NCBI GenBank assembly: GCA_963580455.1
Contig: OY756961.1
Location: 16,783,001-16,847,000 of the forward strand
From: Euonymus europaeus
Lineage: Eukaryota; Streptophyta; Magnoliopsida; Celastrales; Celastraceae
DNA length: 64,000 nucleotides
Direction: 5' to 3'
The number at the start of each line of letters is the position of its first letter. The stretch's first letter is position 1. The position numbers and the translations under genes were made by a program. The notes under the pieces are model-generated. The model had not been told where the DNA came from and made no database searches. It saw nothing but the letters and a program-made list of their open reading frames with translations. Shown here one piece after another: positions 50,151 to 63,055 of the stretch.

Positions 50151-52394
50151 CAAAGCTTGTCGTTCTAGACTTTTCATTGGAATTTTATGTCAAATGTTAC
50201 GAGTATTAGTTTCGCAGATTCTTTGGGTGCGAGAAGACCAACTTTCTATCCGAAGTAGGCCAAATCGTTTAAAGCTCCTCTAAGAAGAGAGTTGGATAAT
50301 TCCGAATCATCCAGGTTGTTCGCTGTACAAATTTTTATTGTATTTGTTTGTTAAATTTTAGAAGAATAGGCTACGCAGATCGTTTCGTTGACAAAAGGTC
50401 CAATTTACCTTCTTAAATGGACAATAGGGTTAAAAGCTCCTCTTTCGAGAGGCTTGAGCAATTCTCAACCAACAAAGCTTATCGTTCTATACTTTTCATT
50501 GGTATTTTATGTCGAATGTTATGAGTATTAGTTTCGTAGATTATTTTGGTGCGAAAAGACCAACTTTCCTTCCGAAGTAGGCCAACTAGTTAAAAGCTCC
50601 TCTAGGAAGAGAGTTGGGTAATTCCGAATCATCCAGGTTGTTCGCTGTACAATTTTTATTGTATTTTTATGTTAAATTTTAGGAAAATAGGCTTCGCAGA
50701 TCGTTTCGTTGACAAAAAGAACAACTTTCCTTCTTAATTGGACAATAGGGTTAAAAGCTCCTCTTTCGAGAGACTTGAGCAATTCTCAACCAACAAATCT
50801 TGTCGTTCTACAATTTTTATTCATATATTATGTCAAATAATACGAGTATTGGTTTCGTAGATTATTTTGGTGCCAAAGGAACAACTTTCGTTCCGAAGTA
50901 GGCCAAATCGTTAAAAGCTCCTCTTAGAAGATATTTGGGAAATTACTAACCATCTAGGTTGTTCGGTATATATTTTGTATTGTTATATTATGTCAAATTT
51001 TAGGAGTATGGGCTTCGGAGATTGTTTCGTTGAGAAAAAACCAACTTTCCTTCTCAATTTGATCATGGGGTTAAAGGTCGTCTTTCGGATGACTTGAGCA
51101 ATTTCAAACCAACAAAGCTTGTCGTTCTATACTTTTCATTGGTATTTTATGTCGAATGTTACGAGTATTAGTTTCGTCGATTGTTTTGGTGCGAAAAGAC
51201 CAACTTTCCTTCCGAAGTAGGATAACTAGTTAAAAGCTCCTCTAGGAATAGAGTTGGCTAATTCCGAATCATCCAGGTTGTTCGCTGTACAATTTTTATT
51301 GTATTTTTATGTCAAATTTTTGGAGAATACGCTTTACAGATCATTTCGTTGATAAAAAGACCAACTTTCCTTCTTAATTGGACAATAGGATTAAAAGCAC
51401 CTCTTTCGAGAGACTTGAGCAATTCTTAACCGACAAAGCTTGTCGTTCTACACTTTATATTGGTATATTATATCAAATGTCATGAGTATTGGTTTTGGAG
51501 ATTATTTTGGTACCAAAGGACCAACTTTCGTTCCGAAATGGGCCAAATCGTTAAAAACTCGTCTAAGAAGAGAGTTGGGTAATTCCGAACCATCCAGGTT
51601 GTTCGGTATATATTTGTTATTGTCATTTTATGTCAAATTTTAGGATTATGGGCTTCGTAGATTGATTCGTTGAGAAAAGACAAACTTTAATTCTTAATTG
51701 GACAATGGGGTTAAAGGTCGTCTTCCGGATGACTTGAGCAATTCCGAACCAACAAAGCTTGTCGTTCTAGACTTTTCATTGGCATTTTATGTCAAATTTT
51801 ACGAGTATTAGTTTCGTAGATTGTTTGAGTGCGAAAAGACCAACTTTCTATCCGAAGTAGAACAAATCGTTAAAATCTCCTGTAAGAAGAGAGTTGGGTA
51901 ATTTCGAATCATCCAGGTTGTTCGCTGTACAAATTTTTATTGTATTTGTTTGTTAAATTTTAGGAGAATAGGCTTCGCAGATCGTTTCGTTGACAAAAAG
52001 ACCAACTTTCCTTCTTAATTGGACCGTGGGCTTAAAGGTCGTCTTTCGGATGACTTGAGCAATTCCGAACCAACAAAGCTTGTCGTTCTTTACTTTTCAT
52101 TGGTATTTTTTGTCGAATGTTACGAGTATTAGTTTCGTAGATTGTTTTGGTGCGAAAAGACCAACTTTCCTTCCGAAGTAGGCCAATTAGTTAAAAGCTC
52201 CTCTAGGAAGAGAGTTGGATAATTCCGAATCATCCAGGTTGTTCGCTGTACAATTTTTATTGTATTTTTATGTCAAATTTTAGGAGAATAGGCTTTGCAG
52301 ATCGTTTCGTTGATAAAAAGACCAACTTTCCTTCTTAATTGGACAATAGGATTAAAAGCACCTCTTTCGAGGGACTTGAGCAATTCTTAACCGA

Positions 52395-55300
52395 CAAAGG
52401 TTGTCGTTCTATACTTTTCTTTGGTATTTGGTGTCAAATGTTATGAGTATTACTTTCGTAGATTGTTTCGGGGAGAAAAGACAAACATTCGTTCCGGAAT
52501 AGGCCAAATCGCTAAAAGCTCCTCTAAGAAGAGAGTTGTGAAATTACAAACCATCTAGGTTGTTCGGTGTATATTTGTTCTTGTCATTTTCTGTCAAATT
52601 TTAGGAGTATGGGCTTCGTAGATTGTTTCATTGAGAAAAGACCAACTTTCCCTCTTAATTGGACCATGTGGTTAAAGGTCGTCTTTCGGATGACTTGAGC
52701 AATTTCAAACCAACAAAGCTTGTCGTTCTATACTTTTCATTGGTATTTTATGTCGAATCATATGTGTATTAGTTTCGTAGATTGTTTTGGTGCGAAAAGA
52801 CCAACTTTCCTTCCGAAGTAGGCCAACTAGTTAAAAGCTCCTCTCGTAGGAGAGTTGGGTAATTCCGAATCATCCAGATTGTTCGCTTGACAATTTTTAT
52901 TGTATTTTTATGTTAAATTTTAGGAGAATAGGCTTCGCAGATCGTTCGTTGACAAAAAGACCAACTTTTCTTCTTAATTGGACTACGGGGTTGAAGGTCG
53001 TCTTTCGGATGACTTGAGCAATTCCGAACCAACAAAGCTTGTCGTTCTAGACTTTTCATTGGAATTTTATGTCAAATGTACGAGTATAAGTTTCGCAGAT
53101 TGTTTGGGTGCGAGAAGACCAACTTTCTATCCAAAGTATGCCAAATCGTTAAAAGCTCCTCTAAGAAGAGAGTTGGGTAATTCCGAATCATCCAGGTTGT
53201 TCGCTGTACAAATTTTTATTGTATTTTTATGTTAAATTTTAGGAGAATAGGCTTCGCAGATCGTTTCGTTGACAAAAGGACCAACTTTCCTTCTTAATTG
53301 AACCATGGGGTTAAAAGTCGTCTTTCGTATGACTTGAGCATTTTCGAACCAACAAAGCTTGTCGTTCTTTACTTTTCATTGCTATTTTATGTTAAATGTT
53401 ACGAGTATTAGTTTCGTACATTGTTTTGGTGAGAAAAGACCAACTTTTCATTCCGAAATAGGTCTAATCGTTAAAAGCTCCTCTAAGAAGAGAGTTGGGA
53501 AATTACAAACCCTCTAGGTTGTTCGGTGTATATTTGTTGTTGTCATTTTCAGTCAAATTTTTGGAGTATGGGCTTCGTGGTTTATTTCGTTCAGAAAAGA
53601 CCAACTTTCCTTCTTAATTGGACCATGGGGTTAAAGGTCGTCTTTCGGATAACTTGAGCAATTCCGAACAAACAAAGCTTGTCGTTCTAGACTTTTCATT
53701 AGAATTTTATGTCAAATGTTACGAGTATTAGTTTAACATATTGTTTGGGTGCGAAAAGACCGACTTTCTATCCGAAGTAGGCCAAATCGTTAAAAGCACC
53801 TCTAAGAAGAGAGTTGGGTAATTCCGAATCATCCAGGTTGTTCGATGTACAATTTTTATTTTATTTTTATGTTAAATTTCAGGAGAATGGGCTTCGCAGA
53901 TCGTTTCGTTGACAATTAGGCCAACTTTCCTTCTTAATTGGACAATAGGGTTAAAAGCTCCTCTTTTGAGAGACTTGAGCAATTCTCAACCAACAAAGTT
54001 TGTCGTTCTACACTTTTTATTCATATATTATGTCAAATGTTACGAGTATTTGTTTCGTAGATTATTTTGGTGCCAAAGGACCAACTTTCGTTCCGAAGTA
54101 GGCCAAATCGTTAAAAGCTCCTCTTAGAAAAGAGTTGGGAAATTACAAACCATCTAGGTTGTTCGTTGTATATTTTGTATTGTCATTTTATGTCAAATTT
54201 TAGGAGTATGGGCTTCGTAGATGGTTTAGTTGAGAAAAGACCAACTTTCCTTCTTAATTGGACCATGGGGTTAAAGGTCGTCTTTTGGATGACTTGAGGA
54301 ACTCCGAACCAACAAAGCTTGTCGTTCTACACTTTTTATTCATATATTTTGTAAAATGTTACTATTATTGGTTTCGTAGATTATTTTAGTGCCAAAGGAC
54401 CAACTTTCGTTCCGAAGTAGGCCAAATCGTTAAAAGCTCCTCTTAGAAGAGAGTTTGGAAATTACAAACCATCTAGGTTGTTCGGTGTATATTTTGTATT
54501 GTCATTTTATATCAAATTTTAGGAGAATAGGCTTCGCAGATCGTTTCGTTGACAAAAAGACCAACTTTCCTTCTTAATTGGACGATGGGGTTAAAGGTCG
54601 TCTTTTGGATGACTTGAGGAACTCCGAACCAGCAAAGCTTGTCGTTCTATACTTTTCATTGGTATTTTATGTCAAATGTTAGGAGTATCAGTTTCGCATC
54701 TTGTTTTGGTGCGAAATGAAAAACTCTCGTTCCCAAGTAGGCCAAATCGTTAAAACCACCTCTAAGAAGAGAGTTGGGTAATTCCAAACCATCTAGGTTC
54801 TTCGGTGTATATTTGTTATTGTCATTTTATGTCAAATTTTATGAGTATGGGCTTTGTAGACTGTTTTGTTGAGAAAATACCGACTTTCCTTCTTAATTGG
54901 ACCATGGGGTTAAAGATCGTCTTTTGGATGACTTGAGTAATTCCGAACCAACAAAGCTTGTCGTTCTAGACATTTCATTGGTATTTTATGTCAAATGTTA
55001 CGATTATTGTTTTCACAGATTGTTTGGGTGAGAAAATACCAACTTTCTATCTGAAGTAGGCCAAATCGTTAAAAGCTCGTCTAAGAAGAGAGTTGGGTTA
55101 TTCCGAACCATCCAGGTTGTTCGGTATATATTTGTTATTGTCATTTTATGTCAAATTTTAGGATTATGGGCTTCGTAGATTGTTTCGTTGAGAAAAGACA
55201 AACTTTAATTCTTAATTGGACAATGGGGTTAAAGGTCGTCTTTCGGATGACTTGATCACCTCCAGACCAACAAAGCTTGTCTTTCTGGACTTTTCATTGG

Positions 55301-56552
55301 CATTTTATGTCAAATGTTACGAGTATTAGTTTCGCAGATTGTTTGGGTGCGAAAAGACCAACTTTCTATCCGAAGTAGGCCAAATCATTAAAAGCTCCTC
55401 TAAGAAGAGAGTTGGGTAATTCCGAATCATCTAGGTTGTTCGCTGTAGAAATCTTTATTGTATTTTTATGTTAAATTTTAGGAGAATAGGCTTCGCAAGT
55501 CATTTCGTTGACAAAAGGACCAACTTTCCTTCTTAATTGGACCATGGGGTTAAAAGTCGTCTTTCGTATGACTTGAGCGTTTCCGAACCAATAAAGCTTG
55601 TCGTTCTATATCTTTCATTGCTATTTTATGTCAAATGTTACGAGTATTAGTTTCGCAGATTGTTTGGGTGCGAAAAGACCAAATTTCTATCCGAAGTAGG
55701 CCAAATCATTAAAATCTCCTCTACGAAGAGAGTTGGGTAATTCCGAATCATCCAGCTTGTTCGCTGTACAATTTTTTATTGTATTTTTATGTTAAATTTT
55801 AGGAGAATGGGCATCGCAGATCGTTTCGTTGACAAAAAGACCAACTTTCCTTCTTAATTGGATAATAGGGTTAAAAGCTCCTCTTTTGAGAGACTTGAGC
55901 AATTCTCAACCAACAAAGTTTGTCGTTCTACACTTTTTATTCGTATATTATGTCAAATGTTCCGAGTATTGGTTTCGTAGATTATTTTAGTGCCAAAGGA
56001 CCAACTTTCGTTCCGAAGTAGGCCAAATCGTTAAAAGCTCCTCTTAGAAGAGAGTTGGGAAATTACAAACCATCTAGGTTGATCGTTCTATATTTTGTAT
56101 TGTCATTTTATGTCAAATTTTAGGAGTATGGGCTTCGTAGATGGTTTCGTTGAGAAAAGACCAACTTTCCTTCCTAATTGGACCATGGGGTTAAAGGTCG
56201 TCTTTTGGATGACTTGAGGAACTCCGAACCAACAAAGCTTGTCGTTCTATACTTTTCATTGGTATTTTATGTCAAATGTTAGGAGTATCAGTTTCGCATC
56301 TTGTTTTGGTGCGAAATGACAAACTTTCGTTCCCAAGTAGGCCAAATCGTTAAAAGCACCTCTAAGAAGAGAGTTGGGTAATTCCGAACCATCTAGGTTG
56401 TTCGGTGTATATTTGTTATTGTCATTTTATGTCAAATTTTATAAGTATGGGCTTTGTAGATCGTTTCGTATAGAAAATACCGAGTTTCCTTCTTAATTGG
56501 ACAATAGGGTGAAAAGGACCTCTTTCGAGAGACTTGAGCAATTCTTAACCGA
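52395..56552. repeat. Long HOR, copy 1 (4,158 bp, 13 dimers)
   Basis: This copy is defined by anchors of a rare A subtype (ACTTTCGTAGATTGTTTCGG with GGAGAAAAG) at 52,395, 56,553 and 59,745. Within it, GAGGAACTCCGAACC, AGGAGTATCAGTTTCGC and TTTCACAGATTG subtypes appear in the same order as in the next copy, but three extra dimers are present. One of these is at about 54,310-54,630. Confidence 0.8.
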
Positions 56553-59500
56553 CAAAGCTTGTCGTTCTATACTTTTGTTTGGTATTTTATGTCAAATGTT
56601 ACGAGTATTACTTTCGTAGATTGTTTCGGAGAGAAAAGACAAACTTTCGTTCCGGAATAGGCCAAATCGCTAAAAGCTCCTCTAAGAAGAGAGTTGTGAA
56701 ATTACAAACCATCTAGGTTGTTCGGTGTTTATTTGTTCTTGTCATTTTCTGTCAAATTTTAGGAGTATGGGCTTCGTAGATTGTTTCGTTGAGAAAAGAC
56801 CAACTTTCCCTCTTAATTGGACCATGGGGTTAAAGGTCGTCTTTCGGATGACTTGAGCAATTTCAAACCAACAAAGCTTGTCGTTCTATACTTTTCATTG
56901 GTATTTTTTGTCGAATCATACGAGTATTAGTTTCGTAGACTGTTTTGGTGCGAAAAGACCAACTTTCCTTCCGAAGTAGGCCAACTAGTTAAAAGCTCCT
57001 CTTGGAAGAGAGTTGAGTAATTGCGAATCATCCAGGTTGTTCGCTGTACAATTTTTATTGTATTTTTATGTTAAATTTTAGGAGAATAGGCTTCGCAGAT
57101 CGTTTCGTTGACAAAAAGACAAACTTTCCATCTTAATTGGACCATGGGGTTAAAGGTCGTCTTTCGGATGACTTGAGCAATTCTGAACCAACAAAGCTTG
57201 TCGTTCTAGACTTTTCATTGGAATTTTATGTCAAATGTACGAGTATTAGTTTCGTAGATTGTTTGGGTGCGAGAAGACCAACTTTCTATCCAAAGTATGC
57301 CAAATCGTTAAAAGCTCCTCCAAGAAGAGAGTTGGATAATTCCGAATCATCCAGGTTGTTCACTGTACAAATTTTTATTGTATTTGTATGTTAAATTTTA
57401 AGAGAATAGGCTTCGCAGATCGTTTCGTTGATAAAAAGACCAACTTTTCTTCTTAATTGGACTATGGGTTTAAAGGTCGTCTTTCAGATGACTTGAGCAA
57501 TTCCGAACCAACAAAGCTTGTCGTTCTATAATTTTCATTGCTATTTTATGTTAAATGTTACGAGTATTAGTTTCGTACATTGTTTTGGTGAGAAAAGACC
57601 AACTTTCGTTCCGAAATCAGTCTAATCACTAAAAGCTCCTCTAAGAAGAGAGTTGGGAAATTACAAACCCTCTAGGTTGTTCGGTGTATATTTGTTGTTG
57701 TCATTTTCAGTAAAATTTTTGGAGTATGGGCATCGTAGATTATTTCGTTGAGAATAGACCAACTTTCCTTCTTAATTGGACCATGGGGTTAAAGGTCGTC
57801 TTTCGGATGACTTGAGCAATTCCGAACAAACAAAGCTTGTCGTTCTAGACTTTCCATTAGAATTTTATGTCAAATGTTACGAGTATTAGTTTCGTAGATT
57901 GTTTGGGTGCGAAAAGACCAACTTTCTATCTGAAGTAGGCCAAATCGTTAAAAGCTCCTCTAAGAATAGAGTTTGTTAATTCCGAATCATCCAGGTTGTT
58001 CGATGTACAATTTTTATTTTATTTTTATGTTAAATTTTAGGAGAATAGGCTTCGTAGATCGTTTCGTTGACAATTAGACTAACTTTGCTTCTTAATTGGA
58101 CAATAGAGTTAAAAGCTCCTCTTTTGAGAGAGCAATTCTCAACGAACAAAGCTTGTCGTTCTACACTTTTTATTCATATATTATGTCAAATATTACGAGT
58201 ATTGGTTTCGTAGATTATTTTGGTGCCAAAGGACCAACTTTCGTTCCGAAGGAGGCCAAATCGTTAAAAGCCCCTCTTAGAAGAGAGTTGGGAAATTACA
58301 AACCATCTAGGTTGTTCGTTGTATATTTTGTATTGTCATTTTATGTCAAATTTTAGGAGTATGGGCTTCGTAGATGGTTTCGTTGAGAAAAGATCAACTT
58401 TCCTTCTTAATTGGACCATGGGGTTAAAGGTCGTCTTTTGGATGACTTGAGGAACTCCGAACAAACAAAGCTTGTCGTTCTATACTTTTCATTGGTATTT
58501 TATGTTAAATGTTAGGAGTATCAGTTTCGCATCTTGTTTTGGTGCGAAATGACAAACTTTCGTTCCCAAGTAGGGCAAATCGTTAAAAGCACCTCTAAGA
58601 AGAGAGTTGGGTAATTCCGAACCATCTAGGTTGTTCGGTGTGTATTTGTTATTGTCATTTTATGACATATTTTATGAGTATGGGCTTTGTAGATTGTTTC
58701 GTTGAGAAAATACCGACTTTCCTCCTTAATTGGACCACGGGGTTAAAGATCGTCTTTCGGATGACTTGAGTAATTCCGAACCAACAAAGCTTGTCGTTCT
58801 AGACATTTCATTGGTATTTTATGTCAAATGTTACGAGTATTGGTTTCACAGATTGTTTGGGTGAGAAAAGACCAACTTTCTATCCGAAATAGGCCAAATC
58901 GTTAAAAGCTCCTCTAAGAAGACAGTTGGGTAATTCTGAATCATCCAAGTTGTTCGCTGTACAATTTTTATTGTATTTTTATTTTAAATTTTAGGAGAAT
59001 AGGCTTCGTAGATCGTTCGTTATCAAAAAGACCAACTTTCCTTCGTAATTGGACAATAGGGTTAAAAACTCCTCTTTCGAGAGACTTGAGCAATTCTCAA
59101 CCAACAAAGCTTGTCGTTTTACACTTTTTATTCATATATTTTGTTAAGTATTACTAGTATTGTTTTCGTAGATTATTTTAGTGCCAAAGGACCAACTTTC
59201 GTTCCGAAGTAGGCCAAATTGTTAAAAGCTCCTCTTAGAAGAGAGTTGGGAAATTACAAACTAACTCGGTTGTTCGGTGTATATTTTGTAATGTCATTTT
59301 ATGTCAAATTTTAGGAGTACGCGCTTCGTAGATTGTTTCGTTGAGAAAGGACCAACTTTCCTTCTTAATTGGACCATGGGGTTATAGGTCGTCTTTCGGA
59401 TGACTTGAGCAATTTTGAAGCAACAAAGCTTGTCGTTCTATACTTTTCATTGGTATTTTATGTCGAATGTTACGAGTATTAGTTTCGTAGATTGTTTTGG

Positions 59501-59744
59501 TGCGAAAAGACCAACTTTCCTTCCGAAGTAGGCCAACTAGTTAAAAGCTCCTCTAGGAAGAGAGTTGGGTAATTCTGAATCATCCCGGTTGTTCGCTGTA
59601 CAATTTTTATTGTATTTTTATGTCAAATTTTAGAAGAATAGGCTTCGCAGATCGTTTCGTTGATAAAAAGACCGACTTTCCTTCTTAATTGGACAATAGG
59701 GTTAAAAGCACCTCTTTCGAGAGACTTGAGCAATTGTTAACCGA
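56553..59744. repeat. Long HOR, copy 2 (3,192 bp, 10 dimers)
   Basis: This copy is collinear with copy 1 at offset 4,158 at first (52,978/57,137; GACAATTAG at ~53,912/58,070), then at about 3,835 after one dimer is missing, and finally three dimers shorter overall. Copy 3 follows it at offset 3,192 (57,137/60,329). It carries a private short junction, GAGAGAGCAATTCTC, near 58,124, which recurs at 63,746. Confidence 0.8.
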
Positions 59745-61091
59745 CAAAGCTTGTCGTTCTATACTTTTGTTTAGTATTTTATGTCAAATGTTACGAGTAT
59801 TACTTTCGTAGATTGTTTCGGGGAGAAAAGGCAAACTTTCGTTCTGGAATAGGCCAAATCGCTAAAAGCTCCTCTAAGAAGAGAGTTGTGAAATTAAAAA
59901 CCATCTAGGTTGTTCGGTTTATATTTGTTCTTGTCATTTTCTGTCAAATTTTAGGAGTATGGGCTTCGTAGATTGTTTCGTTGAGAAAAGACCAACTTTC
60001 CCTCTTAATTGGACCATGGGGTTAAAGGTCGTCTTACGGATGACTTGAGCAATTTCAAACAAGCAAAGCTTGTCGTTCTATACTTTTCATTGGTATTTTA
60101 TGTCGAATCATACGAGTATTAGTTTTGTAGACTGTTTTGGTGCGAAAAGACCAACTTTCCTTCCGAAGTAGGCCAACTAGTTAAAAGCTCCTCTAGGAAG
60201 AGAGTTGGGTAATTCCGAATCATCCAGGTTGTTCGCTGTACAATTTTTATTGTATTTTTATGTTAAATTTTAGGAGAATAGGCTTCGCAGATCGTTTCGT
60301 TGACAAAAAGAGAAACTTTCCATCTTAATTGGACCATGGGGTTAAAGGTCGTCTTTCGGATGACTTGAGCAATTCCGGACCAACAAAGCTTGTCGTTCTA
60401 GACTTTTCATTGGAATTTTATGTCAAATGTACGAGTATTAGTTTCGTAGATTGTTTGGGTGCGAGAAGACCAACTTTCTATCCGAAGTATGCCAAATCGT
60501 TAAAAGCTCCTCTAAGATGAGAGTTGGGTAATTTCGAATCATACAGGTTGTTCACTGTACAAATTTTTATTGTATTTGTATGTTAAATTTTAAGAGAATA
60601 GGCTTCGCCGATCGTTTCGTTGACAAAAAGACCAACTTTTCTTCTTAATTGGACTACAAGGTTAAAGGTCATCTTTCGGATGACTTGAGCAATTCCGAAC
60701 CAACAAAGCTTGTCGTTCTATAATTTTCATTGCTATTTTATGTTAAATGTTACGAGTATTAGTTTCGTACATAGTTTTGGTGAGAAAAGTCCAACTTTCG
60801 TTCCGAAATAGGTCTAATCATTAAAAGCTCCTCTAAGAAGAGAGTTGGGAAATTACAAACCCTCTAGGTTGTTCGGTGTATATTTGTTGTTGTCATTTTC
60901 AGTAAAGTTTTTGGAGTATGGGCTTCGTAGATTATTTCGTTGAGAATAGACCAACTTTCCTTCTTAATTGGACCATGGGGTTAAAGGTCGTCTTTCGGAT
61001 GACTTGAGCAATTCCGAACAAACAAAGCTTGTCGTTCTAGACTTTCCATTAGAATTTTATGTCAAATGTTACGAGTATTAGTTTCGCAGAT
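59745..61091. repeat. Long HOR, copy 3 (truncated by LTR)
   Basis: This copy is collinear with copy 2 at offset 3,192 right up to the LTR edge (57,831/61,023 anchors; GACTTTCCATTAGAATTTT in both). The HOR then stops at 61,091, and the sequence after the LTR is not its direct continuation. Confidence 0.82.
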
Positions 61092-62647
61092 TGTCATGCC
61101 CCGTTTCCGGAGACGCGACTGGGTGCTCTCTCCGCACCCTTCCTAGGTCACTAGTTTGAACATCCGGGATCAACCGGAAATGCAGCGGCACCTCCCCGTA
61201 TATCGGAGAGCGCCCACCTGCATCAGAAACGCAGCAACAACAACATCACACTAGCAACCTAGCAAACATAGGCCTCGGGCCTCAACCACATGCAATCCTG
61301 ACCCTAGGCCTCAGGCCATCCACTACCAGCATCCACAAACTGATGGCATCACATATAAATCAACACACAGATTTATAAAACATCAAATATAACCATAAAT
61401 CAACATCTACATCCACATACAAGCACCACAGTGCCAAATGGTTATATTCTCTCAACATAGATATACTACATACGCCCACATGCATAGAGTATATCTCTAG
61501 CACCCTATTCTATCCAGGGCCATCCATGTCATGATCTGCTCACCGATCCGTAGCACCAGTACCCGTACCAGTGTCTCCTGTGGAAGGAAGAAAGTAAAGG
61601 AGTGAGCTAGAAGCTCAGTAGGGTATGAAGTAAACATCAATATAAGCTGAACCAAAGGAAAGTAATGCATCAATATGTTCCTACCACATGAACGTATACT
61701 CAACAATTCACATCAACATTTACCCGGATAACCCCTTCGGAGCATAACAACCACAATATCATTGCAACTCAATGAAATATTGCACGGGAGCAAGCTCACC
61801 ACAACCAACCACTCCTAGGATCATCCAGTTGCGTGAACCTATCACGCCCGCACCCCACAAGGCAAGTCACTCTTGACCTTACCCCTAGTGCGTTATCCTA
61901 CTTGGAGTTCACATGACTCAGTGGTAACTCTCATCACCTCGTCATCCCTCCAAGTAGCTTTCAAGAAACCTAAAGGTTCCCGAGTCCATACCCGGTCCCC
62001 CATGCAACACTAATGCATTATGTCATGACATGCTGAATAGATATATATATGAACAACCTACATATATATATATACATAACTACCATGATGCATGAACGGA
62101 AATCACATCGTGTCCATATGAGATGGAACACACACACTCGGGTCATGCAACATCAAGAATCAACAAGAATCACAATTTGGGTTCATTTCCCCTTAGGAGC
62201 AATTAAGGTGGAAACACAAATGGAACGACTAATGAGGAATCGAAAAGCTCTTTACATATCGAAAACGAACGATAGAAAGTATGGTTGGAAATCCCCTACC
62301 TCGTGTCGAGTAAATTACCACAATTTCCTAAATTTCGTTCCTAGGGTTTCGGTTTGCCCAAACCTACAATGTTGCATAACCGAACCCTCACAAGCATCAA
62401 TAAACAACCAACAACTCATATAAACATCAATTCAATCCATAAATTCGAAATTACTCACCTTCTCTCTCTAGAAATTCCTTCCAAAATCCTCCAACTCACT
62501 CCAAGCTCAACTCAACTCCAAAACACAAACCAATCTACATAAACATCCAAAATCAACCTATAAACAACATATCTAAAGCATAGCACTCAACTCTTCAAGA
62601 ATCTAGCAAATCTAGAAAAACCTAGAATTTACAAAAACTATGAAAAA

Positions 62648-62653
62648 CTTACC
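62648..62653 (-). promoter_or_regulatory. Possible splice donor, equivalent to 46,260
   Basis: On the - strand GTAAG follows GATTTG, with GTAAGTTTT overall. It is retained at the equivalent place in both LTRs although flanking sequence is diverged. Suggestive of function in the parent element, but short. Confidence 0.3.
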
Positions 62654-62839
62654 AAATCACTTGAATCAACCTTGAATCTTCCTTACTTAGCTTCAAAGAT
62701 CATCAATCCACAATCTCCAAGTCAATCTCTTGCCAAAATCTCCTTCTCTCTCTTCTTCTCTCTCACTTTCTCTCTCTAGACGGGCTCCCAAGGTGGTGAA
62801 TGCCCAGAAATGTCTAAAACTAAGCTTAAAAACTGATTT

Positions 62840-63055
62840 CCCGATAACCGTCCGAATGCCCCAAGTGACCGTCTGGACGCTTCACTGTTCTCTCAACACT
62901 CTGCCCACTTCGTAGGCTTAACCGTCCGGACGCCTCGTTAGACCGTCCGGACGGTCTACTGTTCACAGCACCAAAATTTTTCTCTAAAAATGAATCTGCC
63001 CCAGTTCCTTCACAAACCGTCCGGACGGCTGTTTTAACCGTCCGGACGGTTCCTG
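62840..63055. repeat. CCGTCCGGACGG palindrome cluster in LTR copy 2
   Basis: The 12-bp palindrome CCGTCCGGACGG, or a one- to three-base variant, occurs about six times. Two copies extend to perfect 16-bp palindromes: GACCGTCCGGACGGTC (62,941-62,956) and AACCGTCCGGACGGTT (63,036-63,051). Another perfect 12-mer is at 63,017-63,028, and weaker forms are near 62,844, 62,870 and 62,921. The cluster occupies the position of the GCGCC-type cluster in the related LTR. Confidence 0.9.

Larger units (their letters stand above)
46673..61091. repeat. Satellite array segment 4
   Basis: This is 14.4 kb of A/B dimers without a gene or insertion. It holds the rest of the 1,282-bp HOR (to about 50,240), a mixed stretch (50,240-52,394) with the GGTTTTGGAGATTATTTTGG A subtype seen also at 22-42 kb, and the 4,158/3,192-bp HOR from 52,395. 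It ends abruptly at an LTR without target duplication. Open frames of 60-86 codons repeat at HOR spacing (for example 52,978, 57,137 and 60,329) and are satellite frames. Confidence 0.96.

Noticed and set aside
620..60520. Dozens of 60-98-codon open frames (MSFYTF..., MTKRP..., MSNVTSI... types)
   Set aside because: They recur at 160-, 167-, 320-bp or HOR spacing, lie wholly in satellite, have no domain and differ by indels between copies. They are chance frames of the repeat.
45153..61706. Similar minus-strand frames in both related LTRs (45,153-45,380 and 61,497-61,706)
   Set aside because: The similarity follows from the near-identical LTR sequence. The frames start and end at different places, are interrupted differently, and have no recognisable domain.
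62049..62915. Three plus-strand frames, the longest 124 codons
   Set aside because: They are antisense to the inferred LTR orientation, low in complexity (His/Thr/Ser/Asn-rich), and have no counterpart in the related LTR.
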